Source: Brienomyrus brachyistius (lineage: Eukaryota > Chordata > Actinopteri > Osteoglossiformes > Mormyridae). Taken from it: DNA of 64,000 nucleotides. The notes below the pieces were generated by a model. The model had not been told where the DNA came from, did no database searches, and saw only the letters and a list, made by a program, of their open reading frames with translations. How positions within the stretch are numbered: position 1 is the stretch's first letter; each line of letters starts with the position of its first letter. The stretch covers positions 25,150,214 through 25,214,213 of the forward strand of contig NC_064541.1 of NCBI RefSeq assembly GCF_023856365.1, given 5' to 3'. This document shows positions 56,101-64,000 of the stretch, piece by piece. Position numbers and translations under genes: made by a program.

Positions 56101-59100
56101 GGGGGAGGACACAGCATGGGAACACCCTAAGTGAAATGGGGGGAGGACACAGCATGGGAACACCCTAAGTGAAATGACATCCTAAATGCTGCAAGACTGT
56201 GGGGGGGCAAACTATGCCACAGGGAAGCCTGTACAGCATGGGGGGGAGGGACATTCAAACTCTATACACAGACAGCAGAGGCAGGATTCAAACCCGAATC
56301 CTAGGGGTGCCAGGCAACACTGCTACCCAGTGAACCACAGCGCCTGCCCCCAAGCACTGCACTAGCCCTGCTATGAACAGTTCCTTTGAATGTGCTGTTG
56401 TGAAGGCAGGTTCTCCTGAGCATAAAGGTATGACAGAGCTACCAAACAGTGTGTGCCACAGCTGCAATTTTTGGTTCAACATTCAAGATTCTTTATTTGC
56501 CATTTGTATATCAGGACACAGGAATTGTCATTCATGCCATCCGGTCAGTAACATGGAGTTAGACAGCAAAAACAAGCAAACAAAACAACACAGAACATCA
56601 TGTTGCCATAATGTAAGACTTAGGTTTCTGCTGCAAATGTCCTATCCACTGTTTCAGAGGGATGTTTCTGCCCCCAAAATCATGAAGAAATATATGCCCA
56701 GTTTCTTTGTTTACAATACCCCTTTTCTCCCAACCCCAGATAGCTAATTAATTCCAGGAGAGGCATCCATTTAAATACACAAGAGTCATGCCAACTCAGC
56801 TTGGGCCCAAGGCCTCCTCCCTCGATGTTCCTGCTTCTACTCTCCCTGCAGGCTGCAGGCACACAGTGTAGCACATTGAGAGGAGAGCACTGCACAACTC
56901 TTCATTCGACTAAAGGTAGGTGCCCGGATCCCTCTGTAGGAAAACCCACCCCACAGGAAATCACTCGAGGAGAGTCTAACTAGGGGGAGATCCAGGCCTG
57001 AAAAGCAGGAGCGCCAAATGGTGAATGAGTCCGGAACACTGATGATGTCGTGATGCTTTTCAGGAGAATGCTGCCTCTGTTCCCTCATTAGCATAATGCA
57101 CAGTGGCTCAATGACTAAGCAAATCAAGTTTGACCATTTGTGACCATTTGGCCGGTAAGAATTCATCAGTGTCATAAATTATTCTCCAGACACCAAAGTT
57201 CCACAGGGATGAGCGTAATGAGATTTAATCAGTGCTCAGAGAAGCTTCTGCTCTCCGTGGAACAGAGCTTGTTGGCAGTAAACATTCAATCAGAGAATTG
57301 AGGCCAGGGTCATTCTCCTCTAGTACGTGCAGAGTATCATAAACTGGATGTCTCCATATAAATGATAAATGCTGTACAATTGAGGGAAAAAAGCAGCTAT
57401 TACATTTTCAATGATGGTCAAACACAAACTGCATGGTTTGTATTAAACCTCGAATTCCACAAACAGAAAAAGAGAAAACACACTTTCTCCATGTCTTATT
57501 TGAGTCCCTGTGTGTTGGTCTGTATATAAACGTATGTATATCAAACTATATATGTTATGTGCTAATGTATGTGCACAGAACATCCTGTAATCCACACAGC
57601 AGCTTTGCATCTTAGAGAATAGTGCAAATTGAGTGGGAATATTGTGTATTTGGTCTTCACAGAACCTTGGTGAACACAGAGCTTGAGATTCCGCCTTGGG
57701 CTTCATAAAGAGTGCAGGCGGAGTGCAGATTAATGTTTTACAGAAGCTGTCCTGTGATTTTTATGTGCCGAGAAGGAAGAAAAGTCAAAATGCTGAAAAC
57801 TGGCAGGTAAGAAGAAGACAGAAGAGAAGGCTTGTTAGCTGTTGGCTCTGGACCCGTCCTGGTTGGTGCAAAGCCCTGAGTCCCATCAGCCCCATTCTTA
57901 AGGCTGGTAAAGATGCCGTTTACTGCAGCTCACATCAGCTGATCTCACAGGTTTGGCATCAGAGGTCAGACATCCACGGTGATGCAAACTTCTGTGGTTA
58001 ACTTACCATATAAGGTGCTTTCATTTAATTATAAGCACTGTTTAGCTTCTAAGTGCTTTCATGTGTACAGATTTATATTTCTGCCACATTGTTTACATAT
58101 GTTTCTCATTTATCTGGAACGATTATGCTTAAGTAGCCATGTCAAGCTTACAAAAGATCTGCCCTTTTCATGTACTATACTTTGCTTACAAGTTAAAGCT
58201 TTTCGTCGTTCCTCAGTATGACCAGTTTCAGAAGGCGCCAGGTTTGCCGAGATGCTGTTACCATGACGTTATCTTCCAAATGAGTTTTGGGGACAGGGAA
58301 CCATAAAGACTAAGGATCCTTTGGGTGCAGCGGATATGATGAGCTGCTCATCTCATTCAACAGCAGATCTACTCACCCGGTGATGGTTGTGTCCACTTCA
58401 TGGACTAGATCAATAGACAGCTCCAACGTGTTGTCTGCAAGCTTGCTGTCATCTTCTGGGTTTGCACTGTGAAAGAGGGAATTATTGGGATCACCCAGAG
58501 AGATCTGACATGGAAAACCACAGACACTCTATGTGTCAACCTCATTCACAAGTCATACAGTATAATATCAATGCTGACAAATAAGGCTAGAAGTGTACTG
58601 AACATCGCCGTGCTCAGGCTGGATGCTTACTAAACATCTCTCCCCTCTCCCTATGCTCAGAATGGAAACTTAGTCAACATTTCTTCCTCAGGCCTGACCT
58701 CACAGAAATTCCACTGAACAATGATAACATTTTCATTCAGATCAAATGCTTCACCTAAAAGTAATTTTTTCCGGGTATAAATCAACAGTTATTTTACTCC
58801 CTATGGGTTGCTTCATATCACCAGTGTTCAGACTGATAAATACCAATAAAACTCACCTCTTTGCAGTAACTTGAAACTCTAAGGTGTCATTCTCTCCAGA
58901 AAGATGGCTGGTGTCAAAGATCACAGCCAAATGGTACTGAAGGCAGAGCAGAGAGGTGGGAAGAAAAACACAAGAACCACAGTGGAAAAACATCAGCATG
59001 ATGGGCGGGACCAGGGTTCACCACCCCGGGACACGGAAAACTGGTGCAAACATGATAGTATCTGGGTAACACTTTCTATGAATGTCATGTCTATAAGAAT

Positions 59101-59653
59101 CTATGAATACATTCATAACACATTATAATGCATTCATAAAGCATTAGAAATACAGCTATAAATATAAAAAGGCATAATGCATTATAGCCATGTTTATTAT
59201 GCATTATGAATACTTTATAAAGTTTTCATCTATGATGCACTATAGATACCTTCATAATGCAGTACAACACATTTTTAATTCTTATACCGACCATTATTAT
59301 GCGTTATGAAAGAATCCAGTGTACTACAGATGAGAGCTTCATTGGAGGTTATGAAATATTATAATCAACACTACAATGACTGTCAATAGAAGATGCTGTA
59401 ATGCTTTATTAATTCTTATTACTGGCCATTATAATGCACTATGAAGGAATCTATAATGCATTTTGCATGGGAGCTTCATGTAAGACGTTACTGGTATCTG
59501 TAGGGGGCAACGGTCACCAGGCAGGTTGTGTGTGTTTGCACACATGTGCAGCATTCTGAGACCCACCTTGGTCTGTGCTCTCATGAAGGGAAATCCCACA
59601 CTGCACTTCAGGAAGTCTAGTTCCAGCAGCTCACAGGAAATGCCCTTGTCTTC
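44100..59653 (-). CDS. itga9: Integrin alpha-9, C-terminal part (continues past window)
   Basis: Integrin alpha-9 pairs with beta-1 at the cell surface and binds ligands such as tenascin-C, VCAM-1 and VEGF family members. Ten exons on the minus strand, in transcript order, are 59653-59567, 58936-58857, 58466-58377, 54916-54808, 53815-53708, 51774-51649, 51205-51086, 50898-50803, 49542-49423 and 44198-44100. All have GT-AG or TAG-type acceptors and matching phases. They total 1035 nt, 344 residues plus stop. The product covers the membrane-proximal calf domains, a transmembrane helix (GWIIAISLLVGILIFLLLAV), a GFFRR membrane-proximal motif and a tail ending DSWDWVQKTQ. This tail distinguishes it from the sister gene ITGA4. 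The upstream exons (beta-propeller, thigh) are not in the window. Confidence 0.97.
44340..45670. mobile_element. Tc1-like transposon, internally deleted, carrying a solo LTR
   Basis: The ends are CAGTCATATGAAAAAG on the left and the inverted complement CTTTTTCATATGACTG on the right, each flanked by TA, the Tc1/mariner target site. Internal sequence resembles a common fish Tc1 family. The text jumps from CCTCTAGATGCCTCCTATAG straight into ATCAGTCCAAAGCACTTTGT, so most of the transposase gene is missing. It lies in the last itga9 intron and is non-autonomous. Confidence 0.85.
44445..44712 (-). mobile_element. Probable solo LTR (268 bp)
   Basis: The segment starts TGTTGTAAC, ends CATGACA, and is flanked by the exact 5-bp duplication GAAAC (44440-44444 and 44713-44717). 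On the minus strand it reads TGTCATGACC at the 5' end, then a TATTTAAG promoter-like word, an AATAAAC poly(A) signal and ACAACA at the end, the order expected of an LTR. No internal retroelement genes accompany it. Family not assigned (Gypsy or retrovirus-like). Confidence 0.8.
46302..49335. repeat. 34-bp minisatellite, about 89 copies, in last itga9 intron
   Basis: The unit contains CTGAGGGGACACACCGGTAA and CTGGACGTGGGGAG. Variants (GACGTG, GATGTG, GATGCG, GCTGTG; GGGGAC or GGGCAC) are mixed along the array, with blocks of higher-order similarity. The array fills about 3.0 kb. On the minus strand no frame of the unit has a stop, and because 34 is one more than a multiple of three the frames rotate, so long false proteins with a 34-residue period (CVPSAPHVQLPVC and so on) arise in all three frames. 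Confidence 0.98.
49423..49542 (-). CDS. itga9: itga9 exon, transmembrane helix
   Basis: 120 nt, acceptor TTCCAG, donor GTAAGA. It encodes VVFEALHNQEPRGYVV and the full hydrophobic helix up to LLWK. It looks almost identical to human alpha-9 as I recall it. Confidence 0.97.
50010..50048. repeat. 12-bp unit repeated about three times
   Basis: GCCGGAATACA is repeated three times with perfect spacing, followed by a partial copy. Confidence 0.85.
50803..50898 (-). CDS. itga9: itga9 exon, membrane-proximal ectodomain
   Basis: 96 nt, acceptor CTCCTGCAG, donor GTGAGT. It encodes DSSSVIQLVSRAGVRVD and VEVLDGQPEDVS, aligned with the human DSSSVIQFMSRAKVKVD region. Confidence 0.95.
51086..51205 (-). 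CDS. itga9: itga9 exon, calf-2 region
   Basis: 120 nt, acceptor ATTGCAG, donor GTGATT (weak at +3 to +6). It encodes DCDRPGRACLMITC and LLNTEILKR, aligned with DCEKPG and MLLNTEILKK in human. Confidence 0.93.
51649..51774 (-). CDS. itga9: itga9 exon, calf-2 region
   Basis: 126 nt, acceptor CTTACAG, donor GTGAGC. It encodes a Cys-containing segment and FHTIFAFFIKSGRRVL, the latter nearly identical to human FHTIFAFFTKSGRKVL. Confidence 0.95.
51901..51930. repeat. Short interstitial telomere-type repeat
   Basis: About five copies of TTAGGG, one with an extra G, in an itga9 intron. Confidence 0.85.
52006..52895 (-). mobile_element. tRNA-derived SINE interrupted by a minisatellite
   Basis: On the minus strand the head at about 52895-52820 has TGGCGTAGTGGG (A box-like) and AGTTCAAATCC (B box). 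The body includes GGTTTCACTATTGGACCGTT and AACCCCCAATTGG, and the distal part at 52010-52050 has the fish SINE-like TTGCTGTGGGTGAAAGTGTC. A 29-bp minisatellite separates the two parts. Confidence 0.7.
52060..52760. repeat. 29-bp minisatellite in itga9 intron
   Basis: About 23-24 copies of a unit that contains AGCAGGGTGAGAAACAGCG and TTAGTATGAA. Copies are almost identical, with a few CATCG, CATTA and CAAGG variants, suggesting recent expansion. It lies inside a SINE. Confidence 0.96.
53640..53682. repeat. Short CACACAGC tandem repeat
   Basis: Three or four copies of a 10-bp CCACACACAG unit near the exon at 53708. Confidence 0.85.
53708..53815 (-). CDS. itga9: itga9 exon, calf-2 region
   Basis: 108 nt, acceptor CTTCCTAG, donor GTGAGT. 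It encodes VINNGPSRLPGALVDIRIPN and GADMFHVLDSQ, aligned with NTGPSTLPGSSVSISFPN and GAEMFHVQ. Confidence 0.94.
54808..54916 (-). CDS. itga9: itga9 exon, calf region
   Basis: 109 nt, acceptor CTTGCAG, donor GTGTGT. The first base completes a codon from the previous exon. It encodes MVTPASFVYGNSVDGTNF and LDDMECDFQPFNLTFQ, including an N-glycosylation sequon NLT. Confidence 0.95.
56010..56347 (-). mobile_element. tRNA-derived-type SINE with internal tandem repeat
   Basis: On the minus strand the head reads GGCGCTGTGGTTCACTGGGT, then GGGTTTGAATCC, a B box-like word. The end reads GACCCCGTACTGGATAAG followed by GATGGATGGATG, the usual end of a common fish SINE-like repeat. It is related to the element at 22641. 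Confidence 0.75.
56063..56176. repeat. 38-bp unit, three copies
   Basis: Three copies of a unit containing CACAGCATGGGAACACCC and TAAGTGAAATG, within the SINE at 56010-56347. Confidence 0.93.
58377..58466 (-). CDS. itga9: itga9 exon, calf region
   Basis: 90 nt, acceptor TTTCACAG, donor GTGAGT. It encodes ANPEDDSKLADNTLELS and LVHEVDTTITG. The human gene has MHEVDTSITG at the same place. Confidence 0.94.
58857..58936 (-). CDS. itga9: itga9 exon, calf region
   Basis: 80 nt, acceptor CCTTCAG, donor GTGAGT. It encodes YHLAVIFDTSHLSGEND and LEFQVTAK, aligned with VIFDTTHLSGEE in human. Confidence 0.95.
59064..59493. mobile_element. AT-rich inverted-repeat element (MITE)
   Basis: The left end GGTAACACTTTCTATGAA and the right end TTCATGTAAGACGTTACTGG are imperfect inverted complements. 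The interior repeats CATAATGCATTATAG-like palindromic words. This resembles short fish DNA elements; no coding capacity. Confidence 0.65.
59567..59653 (-). CDS. itga9: itga9 exon, most upstream one in the window
   Basis: 87 nt, acceptor CTCCTGTAG, donor GTGGGT. It encodes EDKGISCELLELDFLKCS and VGFPFMRAQTK, nearly identical to human alpha-9 there. No further upstream exon was recognised between 59654 and 64000. Confidence 0.95.
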
Positions 59654-59744
59654 CTACAGGAGGCGAAAGAGATAATGCATGAGAGAAATTTATTAGAGGG
59701 CACAGCATTGAACAATGGCTTCTGAGAGCGGGTGGGAACAGACA

Positions 59745-60130
59745 AATGCACACACACACACACAACCGTGTAATCATATCTTTTTGGCGACCGCTCATTC
59801 ATTTCTATGGGAAAAATGCTAATGTAAACTATGACACCTTTAACCCCTACCCAGCCCTAACCATAACCATAAGTAATCAAGCGAAATACAAGAGTTTTTG
59901 CATTTTTAGTTTTTTCATTGCAGTCATAGATTTTTATTAAATGGAGTTTTCCATTAAAACCAGGAAACTGGTCCCCATAAGGGACATAAACGGGTATTCA
60001 TCACGTTGTGGGGACATTGTGTCCCCATACGGTAAGGTATACCCGCTCACACTCATACATACACACACACACACACACACACACGCACGTTTGTATTCAT
60101 ATCTTTGTGGGGGCTGTCCCTTCATACATA
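59745..60130. repeat. Fish interspersed repeat flanked by CA tracts
   Basis: Contains AATCATATCTTTTTGGCGAC, TCATTTCTATGGGAAAAATG and CTAACCATAACCATAAG, then GGGGACATTGTGTCCCCATA, and a second partial copy starting at TTCATATCTTTGTGGGGG near 60094. CA tracts (59750, 60055-60084) bound the copies. These words recur widely in fish genomes as I recall. Confidence 0.65.
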
Positions 60131-63100
60131 TCCCCCTGCCCCACACAGACACACACACACACAACACAGGCAGATACACGTACGCATTCATAGTCTCACA
60201 CACACAGTGCACAGTAACATATACATTCATACACTCGGTCTCTCACACATGGCAGGACACCTTGCTGTTAGTATTAAGAGAAAGCAAAGCTGTCAGAAAA
60301 TCCAAACATGGCTCCCCTTAGCAGCTGGGCTATGTAAACAGCTGGGACCTGACCCCTGGCTCCTGCTCCGTCTGTTACCGCCGATCCCCCTGGCTCCTGC
60401 TCCTCTCAGCATGATATTCATCACTCAATGTCGTCTCACAGTCTCCACAGTTCATACAATCTACAGGGCCGCAAGCTGGTCCGTTCAATGCAATCCAGTA
60501 AAATTCACACAGCAGCAGGAGTGGAGTGTGAAGGCAGTGCTATGCAATATTCTGATGGAGTGTAAAGCACCTGGCATCGGTGTTCTGTGAATAAGGTTGA
60601 CTGAGAATTGATTTGCTAAAAGCCCTAAGAACCGACTTTCCTCTCTTCATTCATGGGGGATCTCTCTGCATCTGTCAGCCTATGAAAAGAGGCGACAGCC
60701 AACTCCCAGCAGAGTGTCACTCTCAGGAGAAGGATTACCAATATCCCGTACAGTAAACCGTGTTTGAGAGTTTAGAAGTCTTAGCAGATAAAGGCTCCTA
60801 CATTAACTTCAGGGTCTCTGCTTGTGTGCAAACACAAAAATGCTACTCCAGCTAAGCAAGTAAAATACACTTACTCTGACCTCTTCGGCCCAGAGTCTGC
60901 TGCAATAAATTGTGTTATAAAGCCCATCTCACTGCTACTTTGGATCAGCAGAATAACAGATTTGCGACCTGGAACTGAGAAAAGCCACATTCATGTGATA
61001 TGCAGGCTCCCACAGAAATGCAGATAACACTGATCACAGTGACATTACATTACTGACATTTTTGAAACTAGAGAAGTTGTTCCATTTGCAAAGATTTCTA
61101 CCGGTCAGTTTTCATTAGCCAGAGTTGCCAGCCAGCCCAGCCTGATAGATCTGCAACTGCTCTGTGAGCTGAAACTCTGTGGGAGTTTCCCTTTACCAGG
61201 CCAATGACGATGTTGTTTAGAAGAGCTAGGGCACAGTGAAACTGTAGCACTGTGGATTTAGAGAGCTGAGATCCCTCTTCAGTAGTAGATTCTATCTTCC
61301 AGAAACACTGACATCTGGCCTGGATGGAGCCCTTGATAATGCTTATCCCTTACGGCATGAAGGAATTCTCTCCTTCCCTGTAGCAGCACACCGCAGACGC
61401 CAGCGGCCCCCATAGTGTTTACCTGGCTGACAGCTCTGAGAGAGAGCAGATCCATGCTACACAATGCTTTAATCCCTGGGCTGCCTGCTCTACACGTGGC
61501 CCCCTCTGCCCCGGATGCATCACTGATGCACACCCAGACAGTGTCTATGAAATGGCTACATTTGTTAGCATTGTGCTTAGCTGTGACAGACTCTGGCCCC
61601 CTGCTGTGACTCTTGGCCGTGACTGGCTCTGCTTTCAGGGGTGTCTTTCCTCTTGTCATCTGGGCAAAGGGCCCACCTACTGCGTTCAGCTTCATGCTAC
61701 TGACTCAGCAACACAATCACATGCAGGCCGGTTTGTTCCACAGTAACAGGCCTCCATGTCACTGCGCGGAATCCCCTTCTTACTGTGTCCATTCTCTGCG
61801 GTAACTTCATTTTTTTGGCTGACATAAATGCTAAAGCACTGACAGAATGGCTGCATGACTGATGGCACAGTGGGAATGGCTAAAAACCCAGAATGGGACT
61901 GCTTTAGGGAGAAACTGCGGGCAGATTCTGTAGCCCGTGCCAATCAATGACTGAGTATCACTGTTAACTACAAATTAAATATATAAAAATATAAAGCTAA
62001 TTACAGGAAATTAGGGTTTACCAAGCTTCTAATCAAAGTTAATTATCATTACCGCTGATTACAGTCAATACCTAGTGTGTGGCAGTTTCATTACATAATT
62101 AATACCTGGAGTGGGTCTGGATTAACGTCCCCTTGGCAAGAGATAGCAGAGAAGTGAGGATTAATGGTCTGTTTAACACAGTTGCTGTGAGATATGCAGA
62201 TCATACCTCCCGTTCACTGTGGACTGTTTGCAGTATTACTTCATGCTCCTTGATAAGGGAAGCAGCTTACTGCACCTTCTGACACGTCTCCTGTTTCTTG
62301 TTCACTGTAGCAGTAGAATTTATAAACGTTTCTATTAGTCCTGAAACTCAGTCCACAGAGCCAAGCCGAGGTTCCATTCACAGGTTGGAACTTGGAGACT
62401 GTACTGCCATACTGCGACATTCATGGTGTACAAATCACCCGATACATATGTAGAGGTGTTTTAACTGCAAGGAGCTGAAGCTGCTTGCTTGTCATTTCAT
62501 TGCAACAGGCTCTCTCTGTGATCATGTCTCTCTGTGACCATGTCTCTCTGTGACCATGTCTCTCTGTGACCATGTCTTTCTGTGACCATGTCTCTCTGTG
62601 ACCATTTCTCTCTGTGACCATGTCTCTCTCTGACCATGTCTCTCTCTGACCATGTCTCTCTGTGACCATGTCTCTCTGTGACCATTTCTCTCTGTGACCA
62701 TGTCTCTCTGTGACCATTTCTCTCTGTGACCATGTCTCTCTGTGACCATGTCTCTCTGTGAATATGTCTCTCTGTGACCATGTCTCCTGTTCCCCAGCTG
62801 CTGGCATCCAACCTGTTTTGTGTAAAGTCACAAAGCACTATCACTGATCCGTCTGTCCGTCTTTCTGTCTGTCAGGCCTGATCGCCTGATCTCCCCATAC
62901 TGCTTACCCTAAACTAAAAGTCTTGTCCCAGTGTGATTATTAGATAGAGTCGCAGTGATCATCCAACAATAGTCTTACATTTATTCGATTCATTACAAAA
63001 AAGGAATAATTACTATGTCAACTGAACCACATGCATCAATATTTATCTTCAAAAAATTATCAGATGTATCAAAATTTAAATCTAATTATCAGTAATAACA

Positions 63101-63138
63101 GACTAAATTCCCCAACCTTTTAAATGAGCTTAATACTA
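60131..63138. other. itga9 intron, no exon recognised
   Basis: Apart from the 16-bp repeat at 62511-62787 I see only unique sequence. Open frames near 61279-61695 on the minus strand do not match integrin ectodomain sequence. Confidence 0.5.
62511..62787. repeat. 16-bp minisatellite
   Basis: About seventeen copies of TCTCTCTGTGACCATG with a few CATTT, CTCTGA and TTTCTG variants. As 16 is one more than a multiple of three and no minus-strand frame has a stop, three overlapping false frames with a 16-residue period (MVTERHGHRETWSQRD) result. Confidence 0.97.
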
Positions 63139-63966
63139 CAGTCGAACCTCGTTACTACGTACCCTGGATACAATGTTTTCACCTTTTCAACGTACAGGTT
63201 TCTAATTCCCGTTTTTAGCCTATGTATTATTCCAATAGCAGCCATTGTTTACAGCGTACACCCTTACAGCGTAAACTTCGATACAACATCCAAATTTCTA
63301 GAGAAAATACGAAAACTAACCATCGTTACAACGTACAGCACTCTCCCCACCCACCACAACTTGTGTCACTACATCTACCTGTATCTACCTGATATTCGCC
63401 CGACAATGCACATTTGTCTATTGCGTTGCTTGGCGTTAAATGAGTTGCCTTGACCGATCGTTACTGGACTGCGTAATAATGGCTTGTTAAGTGTTGTGTG
63501 CGTATTCTTTGTTTATTAAACCTTGTGAAATACCGGTCATGCCGGTAATTCTGAATTCAGAATAATAATGGAAGTAAAGGATTTTATGATTTAATTTGAC
63601 CAATATTTCATTAATATTTTCAGGCCAAATGCCAATTTGGATGCGAATGTTTATTTTAAAAATCCATTTTGACCAGCCGTTGTGTATTTTCGTTGCCGTT
63701 TATCGCCGGCCGGCACTAAGTAATTGTGAGTAATTTAAGGAAAATTTCAAGGATCCAAATGAGCTTTGTCGAATTATTTAACAAGCAATAATGTGTTTGT
63801 TTGTTTTGTAGTCAATTTAAGGGTCTGTTCTATTAAAGTTTTATCATTTACATGGATATTTCGTGAGTTCTTTCATCCATCTTGCACTCAGTGGTTACAA
63901 CGTACTATGTTTATAACATAAATGTTTTTGATATCCCGTCTTGTACGTAGTAACGAGGTTCCACTG
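63139..63966. mobile_element. Tigger/pogo-type non-autonomous DNA transposon
   Basis: The left end is CAGTCGAACCTCGTTACTAC and the right end is its inverted complement with one mismatch (on the minus strand CAGTGGAACCTCG). Both are flanked by TA target sites (63137-63138, 63967-63968). CAGT-GAACCTCG termini and TA targets are typical of Tigger/pogo elements. It is 828 bp long and has no transposase reading frame. Internal CGTTACAACGTACA-like words recur. Confidence 0.88.
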
Positions 63967-64000
63967 TACGATGCTAATGTATTAAATGCAGAATAGCTTA

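Larger units (their letters stand above)
54917..58376. other. itga9 intron, mostly unrecognised
   Basis: Holds one SINE with an internal repeat at 56010-56347. The rest is unique sequence in which I see no exon-like segment matching integrins. Confidence 0.5.

Noticed and set aside
61279..61695. 138-codon minus-strand frame as an upstream itga9 exon
   Set aside because: Does not resemble integrin calf or thigh sequence and lacks a convincing acceptor and donor in phase.
62421..62844. Minus-strand open frames rich in MVTERHGHRE
   Set aside because: Repeat artefacts of the 16-bp minisatellite.

Overview
The window is nuclear DNA from a ray-finned fish, most likely a teleost. It has vertebrate exon/intron structure with GT-AG splice sites, orthologues of three vertebrate genes, fish-type tRNA-derived SINEs, Tc1-like and Tigger-like DNA transposons, and very many micro- and minisatellites. 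No prokaryotic gene, CRISPR array or operon is present. The species cannot be named from sequence alone.

Layout. Positions 1-8341 show no recognisable coding exon and probably hold upstream or untranslated parts of the first gene. IKZF1 (Ikaros) is on the plus strand at 8356-25929. Seven coding exons join in frame to 519 residues, with four N-terminal DNA-binding zinc fingers and two C-terminal dimerisation fingers. Positions 26966-36700 are intergenic and repeat-rich. FIGNL1 (fidgetin-like 1 AAA+ ATPase) is on the minus strand at 37032-38951, as a single coding exon of 639 residues. Its probable 5' noncoding exon and promoter lie near 39915-39965. Positions 40000-43850 are intergenic. ITGA9 (integrin alpha-9) is on the minus strand from 44100 to 59653 and continues beyond the right edge. 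Ten terminal exons give 344 residues of ectodomain, the transmembrane helix and the complete cytoplasmic tail.

The genes do not form a pathway. Ikaros is a lymphoid transcription factor, FIGNL1 acts on RAD51 in recombination, and ITGA9 is an adhesion receptor. IKZF1 and FIGNL1 adjoin convergently, as in human. ITGA9 next to them, with no DDC gene seen, differs from the human arrangement.

The most unusual content is repetitive. A 3 kb, 34-bp minisatellite fills most of the last ITGA9 intron and is open in all three minus-strand frames, producing false proteins of over 800 residues. A 76-bp minisatellite in IKZF1 intron 3 carries a RUNX-type core in every copy. Three minisatellites appear to have arisen inside SINEs. 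A probable solo LTR with a 5-bp target duplication sits inside an internally deleted Tc1-like element. I found no convincing new biological system. The best leads are these repeat structures and the gene order. All calls come from reading the sequence; no alignment or database search was run.
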